Assembly: GCA_019117065.1 (NCBI GenBank)
Contig: DXAK01000027.1
Location: forward strand, 1-64,000
Direction: 5' to 3'
DNA from: Candidatus Mediterraneibacter pullicola
GTDB lineage: Bacteria > Bacillota > Clostridia > Lachnospirales > Lachnospiraceae
DNA: 64,000 bases
Under the pieces are notes generated by a model, which searched no databases, was not told where the DNA came from, and saw nothing but the letters and a program-made list of their open reading frames with translations. Below are positions 41,406 through 49,846 of the stretch, piece after piece (the first letter of the stretch is position 1; the number at the start of each line of letters is the position of its first letter). The position numbers were made by a program, and so were the translations under genes.

Positions 41406-42686
41406 ATGAATAACATCAAAATCGGACTGCTGGGGCTGGGAACAGTTGGAACAGGCGTGTATAAACTGATCGGCATGCGCTCGGACATCATGGAAAAAAC
41501 GATTGGAGCCCAGATAGAGGTTAAGAGGATCCTGGTGCACAATATAAATAAGAAAAGAGAGGGTATTGACCCTGCGCTTTTAACAGACAACTGGCGCGAA
41601 ATCGTAGAGGACGAGGAAATCCAGATTGTTGTCGAGGTGATGGGCGGGATGGAACCGGCAAAGACAGTCATCATGGAAGCCCTAAGAGCAGGGAAAAACG
41701 TAGTGTCTGCAAACAAAGATCTGATCGCGGAAGAAGGAAGAGAGCTTCTCGACACCGCGCAGGAAGAGGGCAGGGACTTTTTGTTTGAGGCAGCAGTGGC
41801 GGGAGGAATCCCAATCATCCGCCCGCTTAAGCAATGTCTTGCAGGCAATGATATCGATACCGTCATGGGAATTGTGAATGGTACGACAAACTACATCCTG
41901 ACAAAAATGTTTGAAGATGGGATGGATTTCGAGGACGCTCTAAAAAAAGCGCAGGAACTGGGCTATGCGGAGGCGGACCCGACTGCGGATATAGAGGGGC
42001 TGGACGCCGCCCGGAAGGTGGCGATCATGGCTTCCATTGCGTTTCATTCGAGAGTGGTATTCTCAGATGTGTATACGCAGGGGATTACGAAGATCACGGC
42101 AAGGGATATTGCATATGCGAAAGAATTTGACAGCGTGATAAAGCTGCTCGGTGTGGCGAAGAATACCGAGGACGGCATTGAAGCCGGGGTCTATCCGATG
42201 ATGCTTCATAAAGATCACCCACTGGCCTCTGTTAGAGATTCTTTCAACGCTGTATTCATCCACGGCGACGCTGTGGACGACGCGATGTTCTACGGACGCG
42301 GCGCTGGAGAAATGCCGACGGCAAGCGCTGTTGTAGGAGATGTGATTGATGTGGCAAGGGATCTTCAGCATGGGTGTACTGGTCGTATTAGCTGTACCTG
42401 CTACAAAGAACTGCCTGTCAAAGCATGGGGTGAGGTGAAGAATGCTTTCTTCATCCGCATGCAGGTTAGAAACCAGCCCGGTGTGCTGGCAGCGATCGCC
42501 AAAGTCTTTGGGGAACATAAGGTGAGTATTGCGAGAGTCGTTCAAGAACACACCAATCCTGATGCCGCGGAGCTGGTCATTGTGACAGAAAAAGTAAAAG
42601 AGAAATATATGGAAAACGCACTGGATAAGCTTAAGTCCATGGACAGCATTTATGAGATCAGCAGTGTGATCCGGGAGTATGTTTAA
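41406..42686 (+). CDS. hom: Homoserine dehydrogenase
   Basis: 426 residues. N-terminal NAD(P) Rossmann motif GLLGLGTVGTGVYKL (residue 7 on), the catalytic-domain signature AAVAGGIPIIRPLKQCLAGNDIDTVMGIVNGTTNYILTKM and a C-terminal ACT domain (QVRNQPGVLAAIAKVFGEHKVSIARVVQ). It reduces aspartate semialdehyde to homoserine for threonine and methionine synthesis; the ACT domain suggests threonine feedback. The ATG at 41406 follows AAAGAGG; upstream in-frame starts lack homology. Confidence 0.94.
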   Translation: MNNIKIGLLGLGTVGTGVYKLIGMRSDIMEKTIGAQIEVKRILVHNINKKREGIDPALLTDNWREIVEDEEIQIVVEVMGGMEPAKTVIMEALRAGKNVVSANKDLIAEEGRELLDTAQEEGRDFLFEAAVAGGIPIIRPLKQCLAGNDIDTVMGIVNGTTNYILTKMFEDGMDFEDALKKAQELGYAEADPTADIEGLDAARKVAIMASIAFHSRVVFSDVYTQGITKITARDIAYAKEFDSVIKLLGVAKNTEDGIEAGVYPMMLHKDHPLASVRDSFNAVFIHGDAVDDAMFYGRGAGEMPTASAVVGDVIDVARDLQHGCTGRISCTCYKELPVKAWGEVKNAFFIRMQVRNQPGVLAAIAKVFGEHKVSIARVVQEHTNPDAAELVIVTEKVKEKYMENALDKLKSMDSIYEISSVIREYV

Positions 42687-42724
42687 ACCGCGGGCGGCAG
42701 ATGTATGCGAAAGAGGAGAGAAGA

Positions 42725-43159
42725 ATGGAACGGCGCGGCAGACCGATAGGTTTTTTGGTCAAGCAGATCAATAATGTATTTGAAAAAGAATTAAATGAGA
42801 GACTGAAAGATATCGGGATCACTTCTTCACAGTGCGCTGTGCTGGACTATCTCTTTCACACAAGCAAGGAGGAGGTAAGCCAGCGGGATGTGGAGAAAAA
42901 CCTGAACTTGAAGAATCCGACAGTGACGGGAATCTTAAGGCGGCTGGACGAGAAGGGATATATTCTTTGTGTTCCCAATGCCCATGATAAGAGGAAGAAA
43001 AACATTTATCTTACGGAAAAGGCGTATGACATACAGCGGCGGATGGAAGCAGACAGAAGGAAGCTGGACAGGGAACTGACAAGAGGGCTGACAAAGCGGG
43101 AAGTGGAGGCTCTTAGAAAAAATCTCGAGAAACTGTTATACAATATTGCAGAACCGTAA
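42725..43159 (+). CDS. MarR-family transcriptional regulator
   Basis: 144 residues with the MarR winged helix: ITSSQCAVLDYLFHTSKEEVSQRDVEKNLNLKNPTVTGILRRLDEKGYI, then the wing PNAHDKRKKNIYLTEKAY. ATG 42725 is preceded by AGGAGAG. It sits between hom and thyA on the same strand. The target and ligand are unknown; self-regulation or control of the thyA-folA genes is possible. Confidence 0.9.
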   Translation: MERRGRPIGFLVKQINNVFEKELNERLKDIGITSSQCAVLDYLFHTSKEEVSQRDVEKNLNLKNPTVTGILRRLDEKGYILCVPNAHDKRKKNIYLTEKAYDIQRRMEADRRKLDRELTRGLTKREVEALRKNLEKLLYNIAEP

Positions 43160-43228
43160 AGGAGATGCTCCTCATGACGAGGGCGAGGACTCTCCAGAAA
43201 GATTATCGGAAAATAAAAGGAGAAAATC

Positions 43229-44077
43229 ATGAGTTATGCAGATAAAGTATTTATCGATATGTGCAGGGATATCATAGACAATGGGACGAGCACGGAGGGA
43301 GAGAAGGTGCGTCCGGTGTGGGAGGACGGAACCTCTGCATACACGATCAAACGGTTCGGCGTGGTCAACCGCTATGATCTTTCAAAAGAATTTCCGGCTC
43401 TAACCCTGCGGCGCACAGCGATCAAGAGCTGTGTGGATGAGATGCTTTGGATCTGGCAGAGGAAGTCCAATAACGTACATGAGTTAAAAAGCCATATTTG
43501 GGACAGCTGGGCAGATGAGAACGGATCCATCGGTAAGGCATATGGCTATCAGATGGGGGTGAAGCATCAGTACAAGGAAGGCATGATGGATCAGACGGAC
43601 CGGGTGATCTATGATTTGAAAAATAACCCCTACAGCCGCCGGATCATGACAAACATCTATGTGCACCAGGATCTTCATGAGATGAACTTATATCCGTGTG
43701 CATACAGTATGACTTTTAATGTGACAAAAGAAAAAGATAGCGATAAGCTTACTTTAAACGGAATCTTAAACCAGAGATCGCAGGATGTGCTCACGGCAAA
43801 TAACTGGAATGTGTGCCAGTATGCGGTACTGCTCCATATGCTGGCGCAGGTGTGCGACATGAAGGCAGGGGAGTTCGTCCATGTGATCGCTGACGCTCAT
43901 ATCTATGACCGCCATGTACCGATGATTGAGGAACTAATCTCAAGAGCGCCGCTCCCGGCACCGTCTTTCTGGCTGAATCCGGAAGTTAAAGACTTCTATG
44001 ATTTTACTCCTGAGGATGTAAGACTGGATAACTATGAGACGCACCCGCAGATCAAAGACATTCCGGTCGCGGTATAG
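43229..44077 (+). CDS. thyA: Thymidylate synthase
   Basis: 282 residues. The catalytic nucleophile is Cys157 in LYPCAYSMTFNV; RSQDVLTANNWNVCQYAVLLHMLAQ and HVIADAHIYDRHV are the later ThyA motifs. The residue after the catalytic PC is Ala rather than the His of E. coli-type enzymes, and RSQDV replaces RSCDV; similar substitutions occur in the B. subtilis/phage-like branch. It methylates dUMP with methylene-tetrahydrofolate and releases dihydrofolate, which the folA product encoded 36 bases downstream recycles. Confidence 0.92.
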   Translation: MSYADKVFIDMCRDIIDNGTSTEGEKVRPVWEDGTSAYTIKRFGVVNRYDLSKEFPALTLRRTAIKSCVDEMLWIWQRKSNNVHELKSHIWDSWADENGSIGKAYGYQMGVKHQYKEGMMDQTDRVIYDLKNNPYSRRIMTNIYVHQDLHEMNLYPCAYSMTFNVTKEKDSDKLTLNGILNQRSQDVLTANNWNVCQYAVLLHMLAQVCDMKAGEFVHVIADAHIYDRHVPMIEELISRAPLPAPSFWLNPEVKDFYDFTPEDVRLDNYETHPQIKDIPVAV

Positions 44078-44113
44078 AGATAAGTATTTTGAGGAAGGGA
44101 TCATGATGTTATT

Positions 44114-44602
44114 ATGAAGGCTATACTTTCAGCAGATAAAAACTGGGGAATCGGGTATAAGAACAAACTGCTTGTCAGCATTCCGTCAGATATGAAATTT
44201 TTCCGTCAGACGACTACAGGAAGGGTGGTTGTCATGGGGAGAAAGACGTTGGAGAGCTTTCCGGGCGGACTGCCTCTTAAAAACCGCACGAATATTGTGT
44301 TGACGGGAAACAGAGGGTACAGTGTAAAGGATGCAGTCATCGTCCACACTTACGATGAACTGAGAGAAGAATTAAAAAAATACGATACAGACGATGTCTA
44401 TGTAATCGGTGGTGAGAGCGTTTACCGGATGCTGCTCCCGGAGTGCGACACTGTGCTGGTGACAAAGATTGACCGCGCGTTTCAGGCGGATACGTTTTTC
44501 CCGGATCTGGATACTATGGATGAATGGGAGATGACGGAAGAAGGAGAAGAGCAGACATGCTTTGATCTGGAATTCCGTTTTACAAAATATGAACGCAGGT
44601 AA
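44114..44602 (+). CDS. folA: Dihydrofolate reductase
   Basis: 162 residues, standard length. MKAILSADKNWGIGYKNKLLVSIPSDMKFF is the N-terminal substrate site, GRVVVMGRKTLESFP the NADPH site, and DDVYVIGGESVYRMLLPECD the Gly-Gly motif. It follows thyA and completes the thymidylate folate cycle. Its last 14 bases overlap the start of the metal-binding lipoprotein gene. Confidence 0.94.
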   Translation: MKAILSADKNWGIGYKNKLLVSIPSDMKFFRQTTTGRVVVMGRKTLESFPGGLPLKNRTNIVLTGNRGYSVKDAVIVHTYDELREELKKYDTDDVYVIGGESVYRMLLPECDTVLVTKIDRAFQADTFFPDLDTMDEWEMTEEGEEQTCFDLEFRFTKYERR

Positions 44603-45620
44603 GAGAAAAGGCAGGAGAGTTCTTCCTGCCATAGCTGTTATATGGATACTTTGCACTGTTTTTCTGACAGCTGGATGCAGTGCGAAGCAAGGAATTGGGG
44701 AAATTGCAGAGCAGACTCAGGAACTGGAGGCGAAGAGTGGAAAGATCAGCGTTGTGACGACCATATTCCCTCCTTATGATTTCGTGCGTCAGATCGCGGG
44801 GGACCGGGCGGAGCTTAAGATGCTTTTAAAACCCGGCGAGGAGAGTCATTCCTACGAACCGACACCGCAGGATATCATCGCAATCCAAGAGAGTGATGTG
44901 TTTATCTATACCGGAGGAGAGAACGACGTGTGGGTGGAGGATATCCTAAGCTCCATGCCCGAGAATGGCCGTCTGACCCTGCGGCTTATGGACTGTGTGG
45001 ATACGCTGGAAGAAGAGCATGTGGAAGGTATGAAGGAATCCCTAGGACATGGCCATGACGAGGATGAGGAAGATTCTGTGCATGAGATTGATGAGCATGT
45101 ATGGACTTCCCCAGTAAATGCTGCCCTCATTGTAGATCAGATTAAGGAAATGCTTATTAAGGCAGATACTGACGGCAGGGAGATTTATGAAGAAAATGCT
45201 GCGGCATACCGGGAAGAGCTTTCGGATCTTGATAGGCAGTTCCGAGAAGTAATGGAAAATGCAAAAAGCAGTCTCCTCATTTTTGGCGACCGTTTTCCGT
45301 TCCGTTATCTGGCTGAGGAGTACGGGCTTGACTATTATGCGGCGTTTCCAGGATGCGCGGGGGATACAGAGCCCAGCGCCGCAACTATGGTGTTCCTGAT
45401 CGATAAGGTAAAGGAACAGCGTGTGCCGTGTGTCCTGAAAATGGAGCTTAGCAGTAAAGATATCGCTAACGCCATCGCAGAGGCGACAGGGGCGGAAGTG
45501 AAAGTACTTTACAGCTGTCACAATCTGTCTGCGGAGGATTTTGAAAACGGTGAGACGTATATCAGTATGATGCAGAAAAATGTGGAGACGCTGAAGGAGG
45601 TTTTAAACGGATGGCACTGA
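44589..45620 (+). CDS. znuA: Metal ABC transporter substrate-binding lipoprotein, ZnuA type
   Basis: 343 residues. A lipoprotein signal ends in LTAGC (Cys about 30). The cluster A-1 fold is clear: SVVTTIFPPYDFVRQIAGD, GEESHSYEPTPQDI with the first ligand His, and a His/Asp/Glu-rich loop HGHDEDEEDSVHEIDEHVW typical of zinc-binding members. It delivers zinc (possibly manganese) to the ZnuBC importer. The ATG at 44589 is inside the end of folA, so a transcript from the thyA side probably reads through. Confidence 0.88.
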   Translation: MNAGKRKGRRVLPAIAVIWILCTVFLTAGCSAKQGIGEIAEQTQELEAKSGKISVVTTIFPPYDFVRQIAGDRAELKMLLKPGEESHSYEPTPQDIIAIQESDVFIYTGGENDVWVEDILSSMPENGRLTLRLMDCVDTLEEEHVEGMKESLGHGHDEDEEDSVHEIDEHVWTSPVNAALIVDQIKEMLIKADTDGREIYEENAAAYREELSDLDRQFREVMENAKSSLLIFGDRFPFRYLAEEYGLDYYAAFPGCAGDTEPSAATMVFLIDKVKEQRVPCVLKMELSSKDIANAIAEATGAEVKVLYSCHNLSAEDFENGETYISMMQKNVETLKEVLNGWH

Positions 45621-46354
45621 TTAGATGTGAAAATGTTTCCATCGGCTATGAGGGGCAGACCGCGGTAAGAGAGCTTAATTTCTCCATCGATTCGGGAGAT
45701 TATCTGTGCATTGTAGGGGAGAACGGTTCCGGGAAAAGTACTCTTGTAAAAAGCCTTCTTGGGTTAAAAAACGTGGAAAGGGGGCATATCATTTATGGGG
45801 ACGGACTGCACCAGAATGAGATCGGTTATCTTCCCCAGCAGACAGATGTGCAGAAAGATTTTCCTGCCAGCGTGTATGAAGTCGTTCTCTCCGGCAGACT
45901 TAACAGCCGGGGAATAAGGCCTTTTTATACGGCGGCGGATAAAAAGGCGGCGGCAGAGAAGCTGGCGCTTCTGGGGATTCGTGATTTGTCAGGGATGTGT
46001 TTCCGGGATCTGTCCGGGGGGCAGAAGCAGAGAGTTCTCCTTGCCCGGGCCCTGTGCGCTACAAAGACGATGCTTCTTTTGGACGAGCCTGTGACTGGAC
46101 TGGATCCGATCGTCACTGCCGAATTCTATCAGCTTATCCGCAGGATCAACAGGGAGGAGAAGATTGCAGTAGTGATGGTGTCCCATGATATTGAAAGTGC
46201 CGTTATTGATGCCAGCCACATCCTTCACCTCCAAGAGAAAATGCTGTTTTTCGGAAGTGCAGAGGATTACAGGAAAAGCCGTGTGGGCAGGAATTTCTTA
46301 AGTGGGACGGAACACGGACAGGCGGATGGGAACGGGGGTGTAGACAATGCTTGA
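45611..46354 (+). CDS. znuC: Metal ABC transporter ATP-binding protein, ZnuC type
   Basis: 247 residues. Walker A GENGSGKSTLVKSLLG, the Q-loop in YLPQQTDVQKDFPASVYEVV, signature LSGGQKQRVLLARAL, Walker B MLLLDEPVTGLD. FPASVYEVVLSGR is usual for the Mn/Zn ATPases. It overlaps the genes on both sides by 8-10 bases, showing tight coupling. Confidence 0.9.
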   Translation: MALIRCENVSIGYEGQTAVRELNFSIDSGDYLCIVGENGSGKSTLVKSLLGLKNVERGHIIYGDGLHQNEIGYLPQQTDVQKDFPASVYEVVLSGRLNSRGIRPFYTAADKKAAAEKLALLGIRDLSGMCFRDLSGGQKQRVLLARALCATKTMLLLDEPVTGLDPIVTAEFYQLIRRINREEKIAVVMVSHDIESAVIDASHILHLQEKMLFFGSAEDYRKSRVGRNFLSGTEHGQADGNGGVDNA

Positions 46355-47189
46355 AAAGGTGTTTGAAATGCTTTCCTATCCGTTCATGGTACGCGCCTTT
46401 GCTGTGGGTTCGCTGGTGGCGCTTTGTTCTGCGCTTCTTGGAGTGAGTCTTGTGCTAAAGAGGTATTCCATGATCGGAGACGGGTTATCTCATGTAGGGT
46501 TCGGCGCTCTGGCCATTGCGGCTGCCGTAAACGCAGCCCCACTTACGGTAGCGATCCCCGTGGTCATCATAGCGGCAGTCCTTCTGCTACGCATCCGGGG
46601 AAACAGCCGGATCAAAGGAGACGCAGCGATCGCCCTGATTTCTACAAGCTCTCTGGCTGTAGGCGTGATGGTGATCTCCATGACGACAGGAATGAATACC
46701 GATGTGTACAACTATATGTTCGGAAGTATCCTTGCCATGAGTGCAGAGGATGTACGGTTAAGTGTGATCTTGGCTGTCGTGGTTCTGGCCCTTTATATCC
46801 TTTTTTACAACAAGATATTCGCCATCACATTTGATGAAACGTTTGCGAGGGCAACGGGGGTAAAAGCGGATATGTATAATACATTGATCGCAGTTTTGAC
46901 CGCGGTGACTATCGTATTAGGGATGCGGATGATGGGAGCGCTTCTGATTTCCAGTCTGATCATCTTCCCGGCGCTTACATCTATGCGGGTATGCCGGACA
47001 TTCAAAAGCGTTATTATTAACTCGGGGGTGATTTCCGTGGTATGCTTGGTTGTCGGTATCACTGTGTCATATGTGTGGGCATCGCCGGCAGGGGCAAGTG
47101 TGGTCATGGCAAATATTGGGGCGCTTCTTTTGTATTCAGCGCTAGGAGTAGTGCGCAATCTAAGAAGACAAGGAAAATGTAGTACCTAA
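46347..47189 (+). CDS. znuB: Metal ABC transporter permease, ZnuB type
   Basis: 280 residues with about eight hydrophobic segments, ABC-3 family: SLVLKRYSMIGDGLSHVGFGALAIA near residue 40 and DETFARATGVKADMYNTLIAVLTAVTIVLGMRMMGALLISSLIIFPA near residue 170-215. It forms the channel for the ZnuA-delivered metal. Last gene of the operon. Confidence 0.9.
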   Translation: MLEKVFEMLSYPFMVRAFAVGSLVALCSALLGVSLVLKRYSMIGDGLSHVGFGALAIAAAVNAAPLTVAIPVVIIAAVLLLRIRGNSRIKGDAAIALISTSSLAVGVMVISMTTGMNTDVYNYMFGSILAMSAEDVRLSVILAVVVLALYILFYNKIFAITFDETFARATGVKADMYNTLIAVLTAVTIVLGMRMMGALLISSLIIFPALTSMRVCRTFKSVIINSGVISVVCLVVGITVSYVWASPAGASVVMANIGALLLYSALGVVRNLRRQGKCST

Positions 47190-47461
47190 GGAGCTGGTTG
47201 CACCATGAGAAGCCGGTAATTACTCGGATACGAGATCGTATAAATGCTCGCGGTAGTGGTCAACCTTATTGCATTTTTCATGTGGACGTGGTAACATTAC
47301 TCTCGGACAGTCCAATAACACGAAAGAGGTTTTACCGGACGGGGAGCGCCGTTCCGGGTTTTCACTGTATGCAATGCGAAAACAATATGCGAGGGAATCC
47401 GTGTTCCGGAGTGAGAGGATGCCAGAGAGCATCGACCGTCATGTATACAGGAGGGAAGGAC
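47190..47461 (+). other. Unexplained leader upstream of thiW
   Basis: 272 bases with no TPP motif and no recognised gene. CCGGACGG and CCGTTCCGG arms (about 47335-47357) fold with small bulges and are followed by TTTT, a terminator-like structure about 100 bases ahead of thiW. A frame from 47198 runs into thiW but has no recognisable content. An attenuating leader of unknown type or the remnant of an older insertion are both possible. Confidence 0.35.
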
Positions 47462-47992
47462 ATGAAAAATGTCAATGTAAGGAAACTTGCCCTTGCGGGT
47501 ATATTGGTAGCGGTGGGTATCGTATGCTCACCGCTGTCGATCCCGGTAGGAGCATCTAAATGCGCTCCGATTCAGCACTTTATCAATATTCTCGGAGGAG
47601 TGTTCTTAGGACCAGGTTATGCGGTGGGCATGGCGTTTGTGACCAGCCTTTTGAGGAATCTGATGGGAACCGGCACACTGCTTGCATTTCCGGGCTCCAT
47701 GTGCGGGGCGCTGTTGTGCGGTATACTGTATAGGTATGGAAAACACCTTCCGTTTGCTTATGGGGGAGAGCTGTTCGGCACATCAGTCATCGGCGGGCTC
47801 TTAAGCTATCCGATTGCAACACTGATTATGGGAAGCCAGACTGCGGTATTTAGCTTTGTTATTCCGTTCTTCGTCTCAAGCTGCGGAGGCACCATCATAG
47901 CGGCGGTGCTCGTGACTACGATGAAGAAGATGAAAGTATTTGACATTTATCTAGGCAATCTGAGTGCAGAGCCTCATAAAATAAAACGCTGA
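47462..47992 (+). CDS. thiW: ThiW, substrate-binding (S) component for hydroxyethylthiazole uptake
   Basis: 176 residues, about five hydrophobic segments. VRKLALAGILVAVGIVCSPLSIPVGASKCAPIQHFINILGGVFLGPGYAVGMAFVTSLLRN is the ThiW signature. ThiW is an S component of energy-coupling-factor transporters and imports the thiazole precursor of thiamine, which ThiM then phosphorylates. AGGAGGGAAGG precedes the ATG at 47462. The shared EcfAAT module is not in this window. Its neighbours thiM, thiE and thiD support the assignment. Confidence 0.9.
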   Translation: MKNVNVRKLALAGILVAVGIVCSPLSIPVGASKCAPIQHFINILGGVFLGPGYAVGMAFVTSLLRNLMGTGTLLAFPGSMCGALLCGILYRYGKHLPFAYGGELFGTSVIGGLLSYPIATLIMGSQTAVFSFVIPFFVSSCGGTIIAAVLVTTMKKMKVFDIYLGNLSAEPHKIKR

Positions 47993-48018
47993 CACAATAA
48001 TTGGAGAGAGATGCAACA

Positions 48019-48041
48019 GTTCAGTCCGCGCCATTCGCAAA
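48019..48041 (-). repeat. Dispersed intergenic repeat, copy C (partial, inverted)
   Basis: On the minus strand this reads TTTGCGAATGGCGCGGACTGAAC, matching the right ends of copies A and B with two to three changes. The other end of the unit was not found. It lies just upstream of the TPP riboswitch. Confidence 0.6.
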
Positions 48042-48104
48042 GACGCACTGACGTCAGATGATGGCACTGTAATTATTAGATTGTTTGAAATACATATTAA
48101 AAAA

Positions 48105-48190
48105 CGGGGAGCTTGCGTATCAAGCAGGCTGAGAGGAAGGTGAATTACTTTGACCCGCAACCTGATTTGGGTAATGCCAACGTAGGGAAC
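48105..48190 (+). promoter_or_regulatory. TPP riboswitch upstream of thiM
   Basis: The conserved thi-box elements are all present: the GGGGAGC start, GCTGAGAGG, then ACCCGCAACCTGAT and TGGGTAATGCCAACGTAGGGAA. The aptamer senses thiamine pyrophosphate. With the terminator at 48209-48239 it should switch off thiM and the genes after it when TPP is plentiful. Confidence 0.95.
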
Positions 48191-48208
48191 ATAGATAAAC
48201 TACTGATG

Positions 48209-48239
48209 CGGGTGTACCCTTATGAGGGGCCCGTTTTTT
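48209..48239 (+). terminator. Riboswitch-controlled terminator
   Basis: CGGG...CCCT and AGGGG...CCCG arms form a GC-rich hairpin followed by six T residues, 18 bases after the TPP aptamer. Confidence 0.8.
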
Positions 48240-48244
48240 GTGCG

Positions 48245-48320
48245 ATAAGCCCGGTAAGCGGCGGCCACGCTTGCGTGAGCGGACATTTGACAGGCAAGTA
48301 CGGCGAACCAGCCATGCTTC
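48245..48320. other. GC-rich hairpin segment between the TPP terminator and thiM
   Basis: Contains CACGC-TT-GCGTG and a following GCGGACATT, a pattern like CATGC-TT-GCATG plus GCGGATGT inside repeat copy B. No coding function is visible. Confidence 0.35.
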
Positions 48321-48350
48321 CTATCCAATTACCATTAAGAGGAGTTTATT

Positions 48351-49169
48351 ATGAGAGAATATTTGGAAAATGTAAGAAATACAATACCGCTGGTACATAA
48401 TATCACAAACTACGTGACCGTAAATGATGTGGCGAATGTGCTTCTGGCCTGTGGCGGCAGTCCGATTATGTCCGACGAGGCAGAGGATGTGGAGGATATC
48501 ACGTCTGTCTGTGGCGGCCTTAATATCAATATCGGCACTCTCCACAAGACAAGCATCGAAGGAATGTTCCGAGCAGGTAAGAAAGCCAACGAGCTGGGGC
48601 ATCCGGTGTTGCTCGATCCGGTGGGCTCCGGCGCTAGTGCGCTGCGTACAAATACAGCACTTGGACTGATGAAAGAACTGAAACTGTCCGTGATACGTGG
48701 GAATGTATCCGAGATAAAGACATTAGCAAAGGGAAGGGGCACTACAAGAGGTGTGGATGCAGACGTAGCGGATGCGGTGACGGAGAAAAATCTTGACGAG
48801 GCAGTGGTATTTGTAAAGAAATTCGCGGAAGAGACAGGAACGATTATTGCTGTGACTGGAGCTATCGATCTTGTATCTGACGGCAATACATGCTATGTGA
48901 TCTACAACGGAAGACCGGAGATGGGAAAGATTACCGGAACAGGATGCCAGCTTTCCGGAATGATGACGGCCTATGTGACTGCAAATCCGGATCATCCGCT
49001 GGAGGCAGCAGCAGCGGCTATGTGTGCGATGGGACTTGCAGGGGAGATCGGGTGGAGCCGGATGCAGGTTGGGGATGGGAATGCTACCTACCGTAACCGG
49101 ATCATTGACGCCATTTACAACATGTCGGGCGAAGAACTTGAGAAAGGAGCCAAATATGAGATCAGATGA
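48351..49169 (+). CDS. thiM: Hydroxyethylthiazole kinase
   Basis: 272 residues, ribokinase-like. VHNITNYVTVNDVANVLLACGGSPIMSDEAEDVEDI is the substrate site, DPVGSGASALRT and IRGNVSEIKTL follow, and TGTGCQLSGMMTAYV holds the catalytic Cys/anion-hole Gly region. It phosphorylates salvaged 4-methyl-5-hydroxyethylthiazole. Start ATG 48351 lies after AAGAGGAG. It is the first gene behind the TPP riboswitch and overlaps thiE by 14 bases. Confidence 0.94.
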   Translation: MREYLENVRNTIPLVHNITNYVTVNDVANVLLACGGSPIMSDEAEDVEDITSVCGGLNINIGTLHKTSIEGMFRAGKKANELGHPVLLDPVGSGASALRTNTALGLMKELKLSVIRGNVSEIKTLAKGRGTTRGVDADVADAVTEKNLDEAVVFVKKFAEETGTIIAVTGAIDLVSDGNTCYVIYNGRPEMGKITGTGCQLSGMMTAYVTANPDHPLEAAAAAMCAMGLAGEIGWSRMQVGDGNATYRNRIIDAIYNMSGEELEKGAKYEIR

Positions 49170-49812
49170 TCAGGGAAATTGCAAAAAAGAGGATCTGCTC
49201 CTCTATGCGGTCACAGACCGCAGCTGGCTGAACGGACAGACCCTTTATGCTCAGGTAGAGAAAGCATTAAAAGGCGGCGTGACCTGCGTACAGCTCAGAG
49301 AAAAAAATCTGGACGAGGCTGCATTCCTCGAAGAGGCGAAAGAAATCCATGATCTGTGCGCACAGTATGGAGTGCCGTTTGTGATTAACGATAATGTAGA
49401 GATCGCAGTACAGACCAACGCAGATGGAGTTCATGTGGGACAGAGCGATATGAAAGTCGGAGATGTGCGCAAGAAGCTGGGGCTGGACAAGATCATCGGC
49501 GCGTCTGCCCAGACAGTGGAGCAGGCTTTGGAGGCCAAGGAGCACGGAGCGGATTACCTTGGCGTAGGAGCGGTATTTCCCACAGGTTCAAAGGTTGATG
49601 CGGTAGAAGTAAGCCATGAGACGGTAAAAGCGATCTGTGAAGCAGTGGATATTCCGGTCATCGCCATTGGCGGCATCACTGCAGACAATGTAAAGGAACT
49701 TGCAGGTACAGGAATCTGCGGCATCGCTGTGATTAGTGCGATCTTTGCGCAGAAAGATATTAAAGAAGCGGCGCGGCATCTGAAAAGCCGCACAGAAGAG
49801 ATGCTGAACTGA
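49156..49812 (+). CDS. thiE: Thiamine phosphate synthase
   Basis: 218 residues. LLYAVTDRSWLNGQTLYAQVEKALKGGVTCVQLREKNLDEA, FVINDNVEIAVQTNADGVHVGQSD and GADYLGVGAVFPTGSK are the TIM-barrel motifs for pyrophosphate and thiazole phosphate. It joins HMP-PP (from ThiD) with thiazole phosphate (from ThiM). AAAGGAGC precedes the ATG at 49156, inside thiM; the longer frame from 49024 has no ribosome site. Confidence 0.93.
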   Translation: MRSDDQGNCKKEDLLLYAVTDRSWLNGQTLYAQVEKALKGGVTCVQLREKNLDEAAFLEEAKEIHDLCAQYGVPFVINDNVEIAVQTNADGVHVGQSDMKVGDVRKKLGLDKIIGASAQTVEQALEAKEHGADYLGVGAVFPTGSKVDAVEVSHETVKAICEAVDIPVIAIGGITADNVKELAGTGICGIAVISAIFAQKDIKEAARHLKSRTEEMLN

Positions 49813-49846
49813 TACTTTTAGACCGTAAAAAGGAGGGGGCGGAAAG

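Noticed and set aside
47335-47363. Group II intron domain V
   Set aside because: A GTGAAAACCC string on the minus strand recalled intron ends, but the required AGC triad and pairing are absent.
47198-47461. An 88-codon in-frame upstream extension of thiW
   Set aside because: ThiW homology begins at 47462, where the strong ribosome site is; the extension has no recognisable content.
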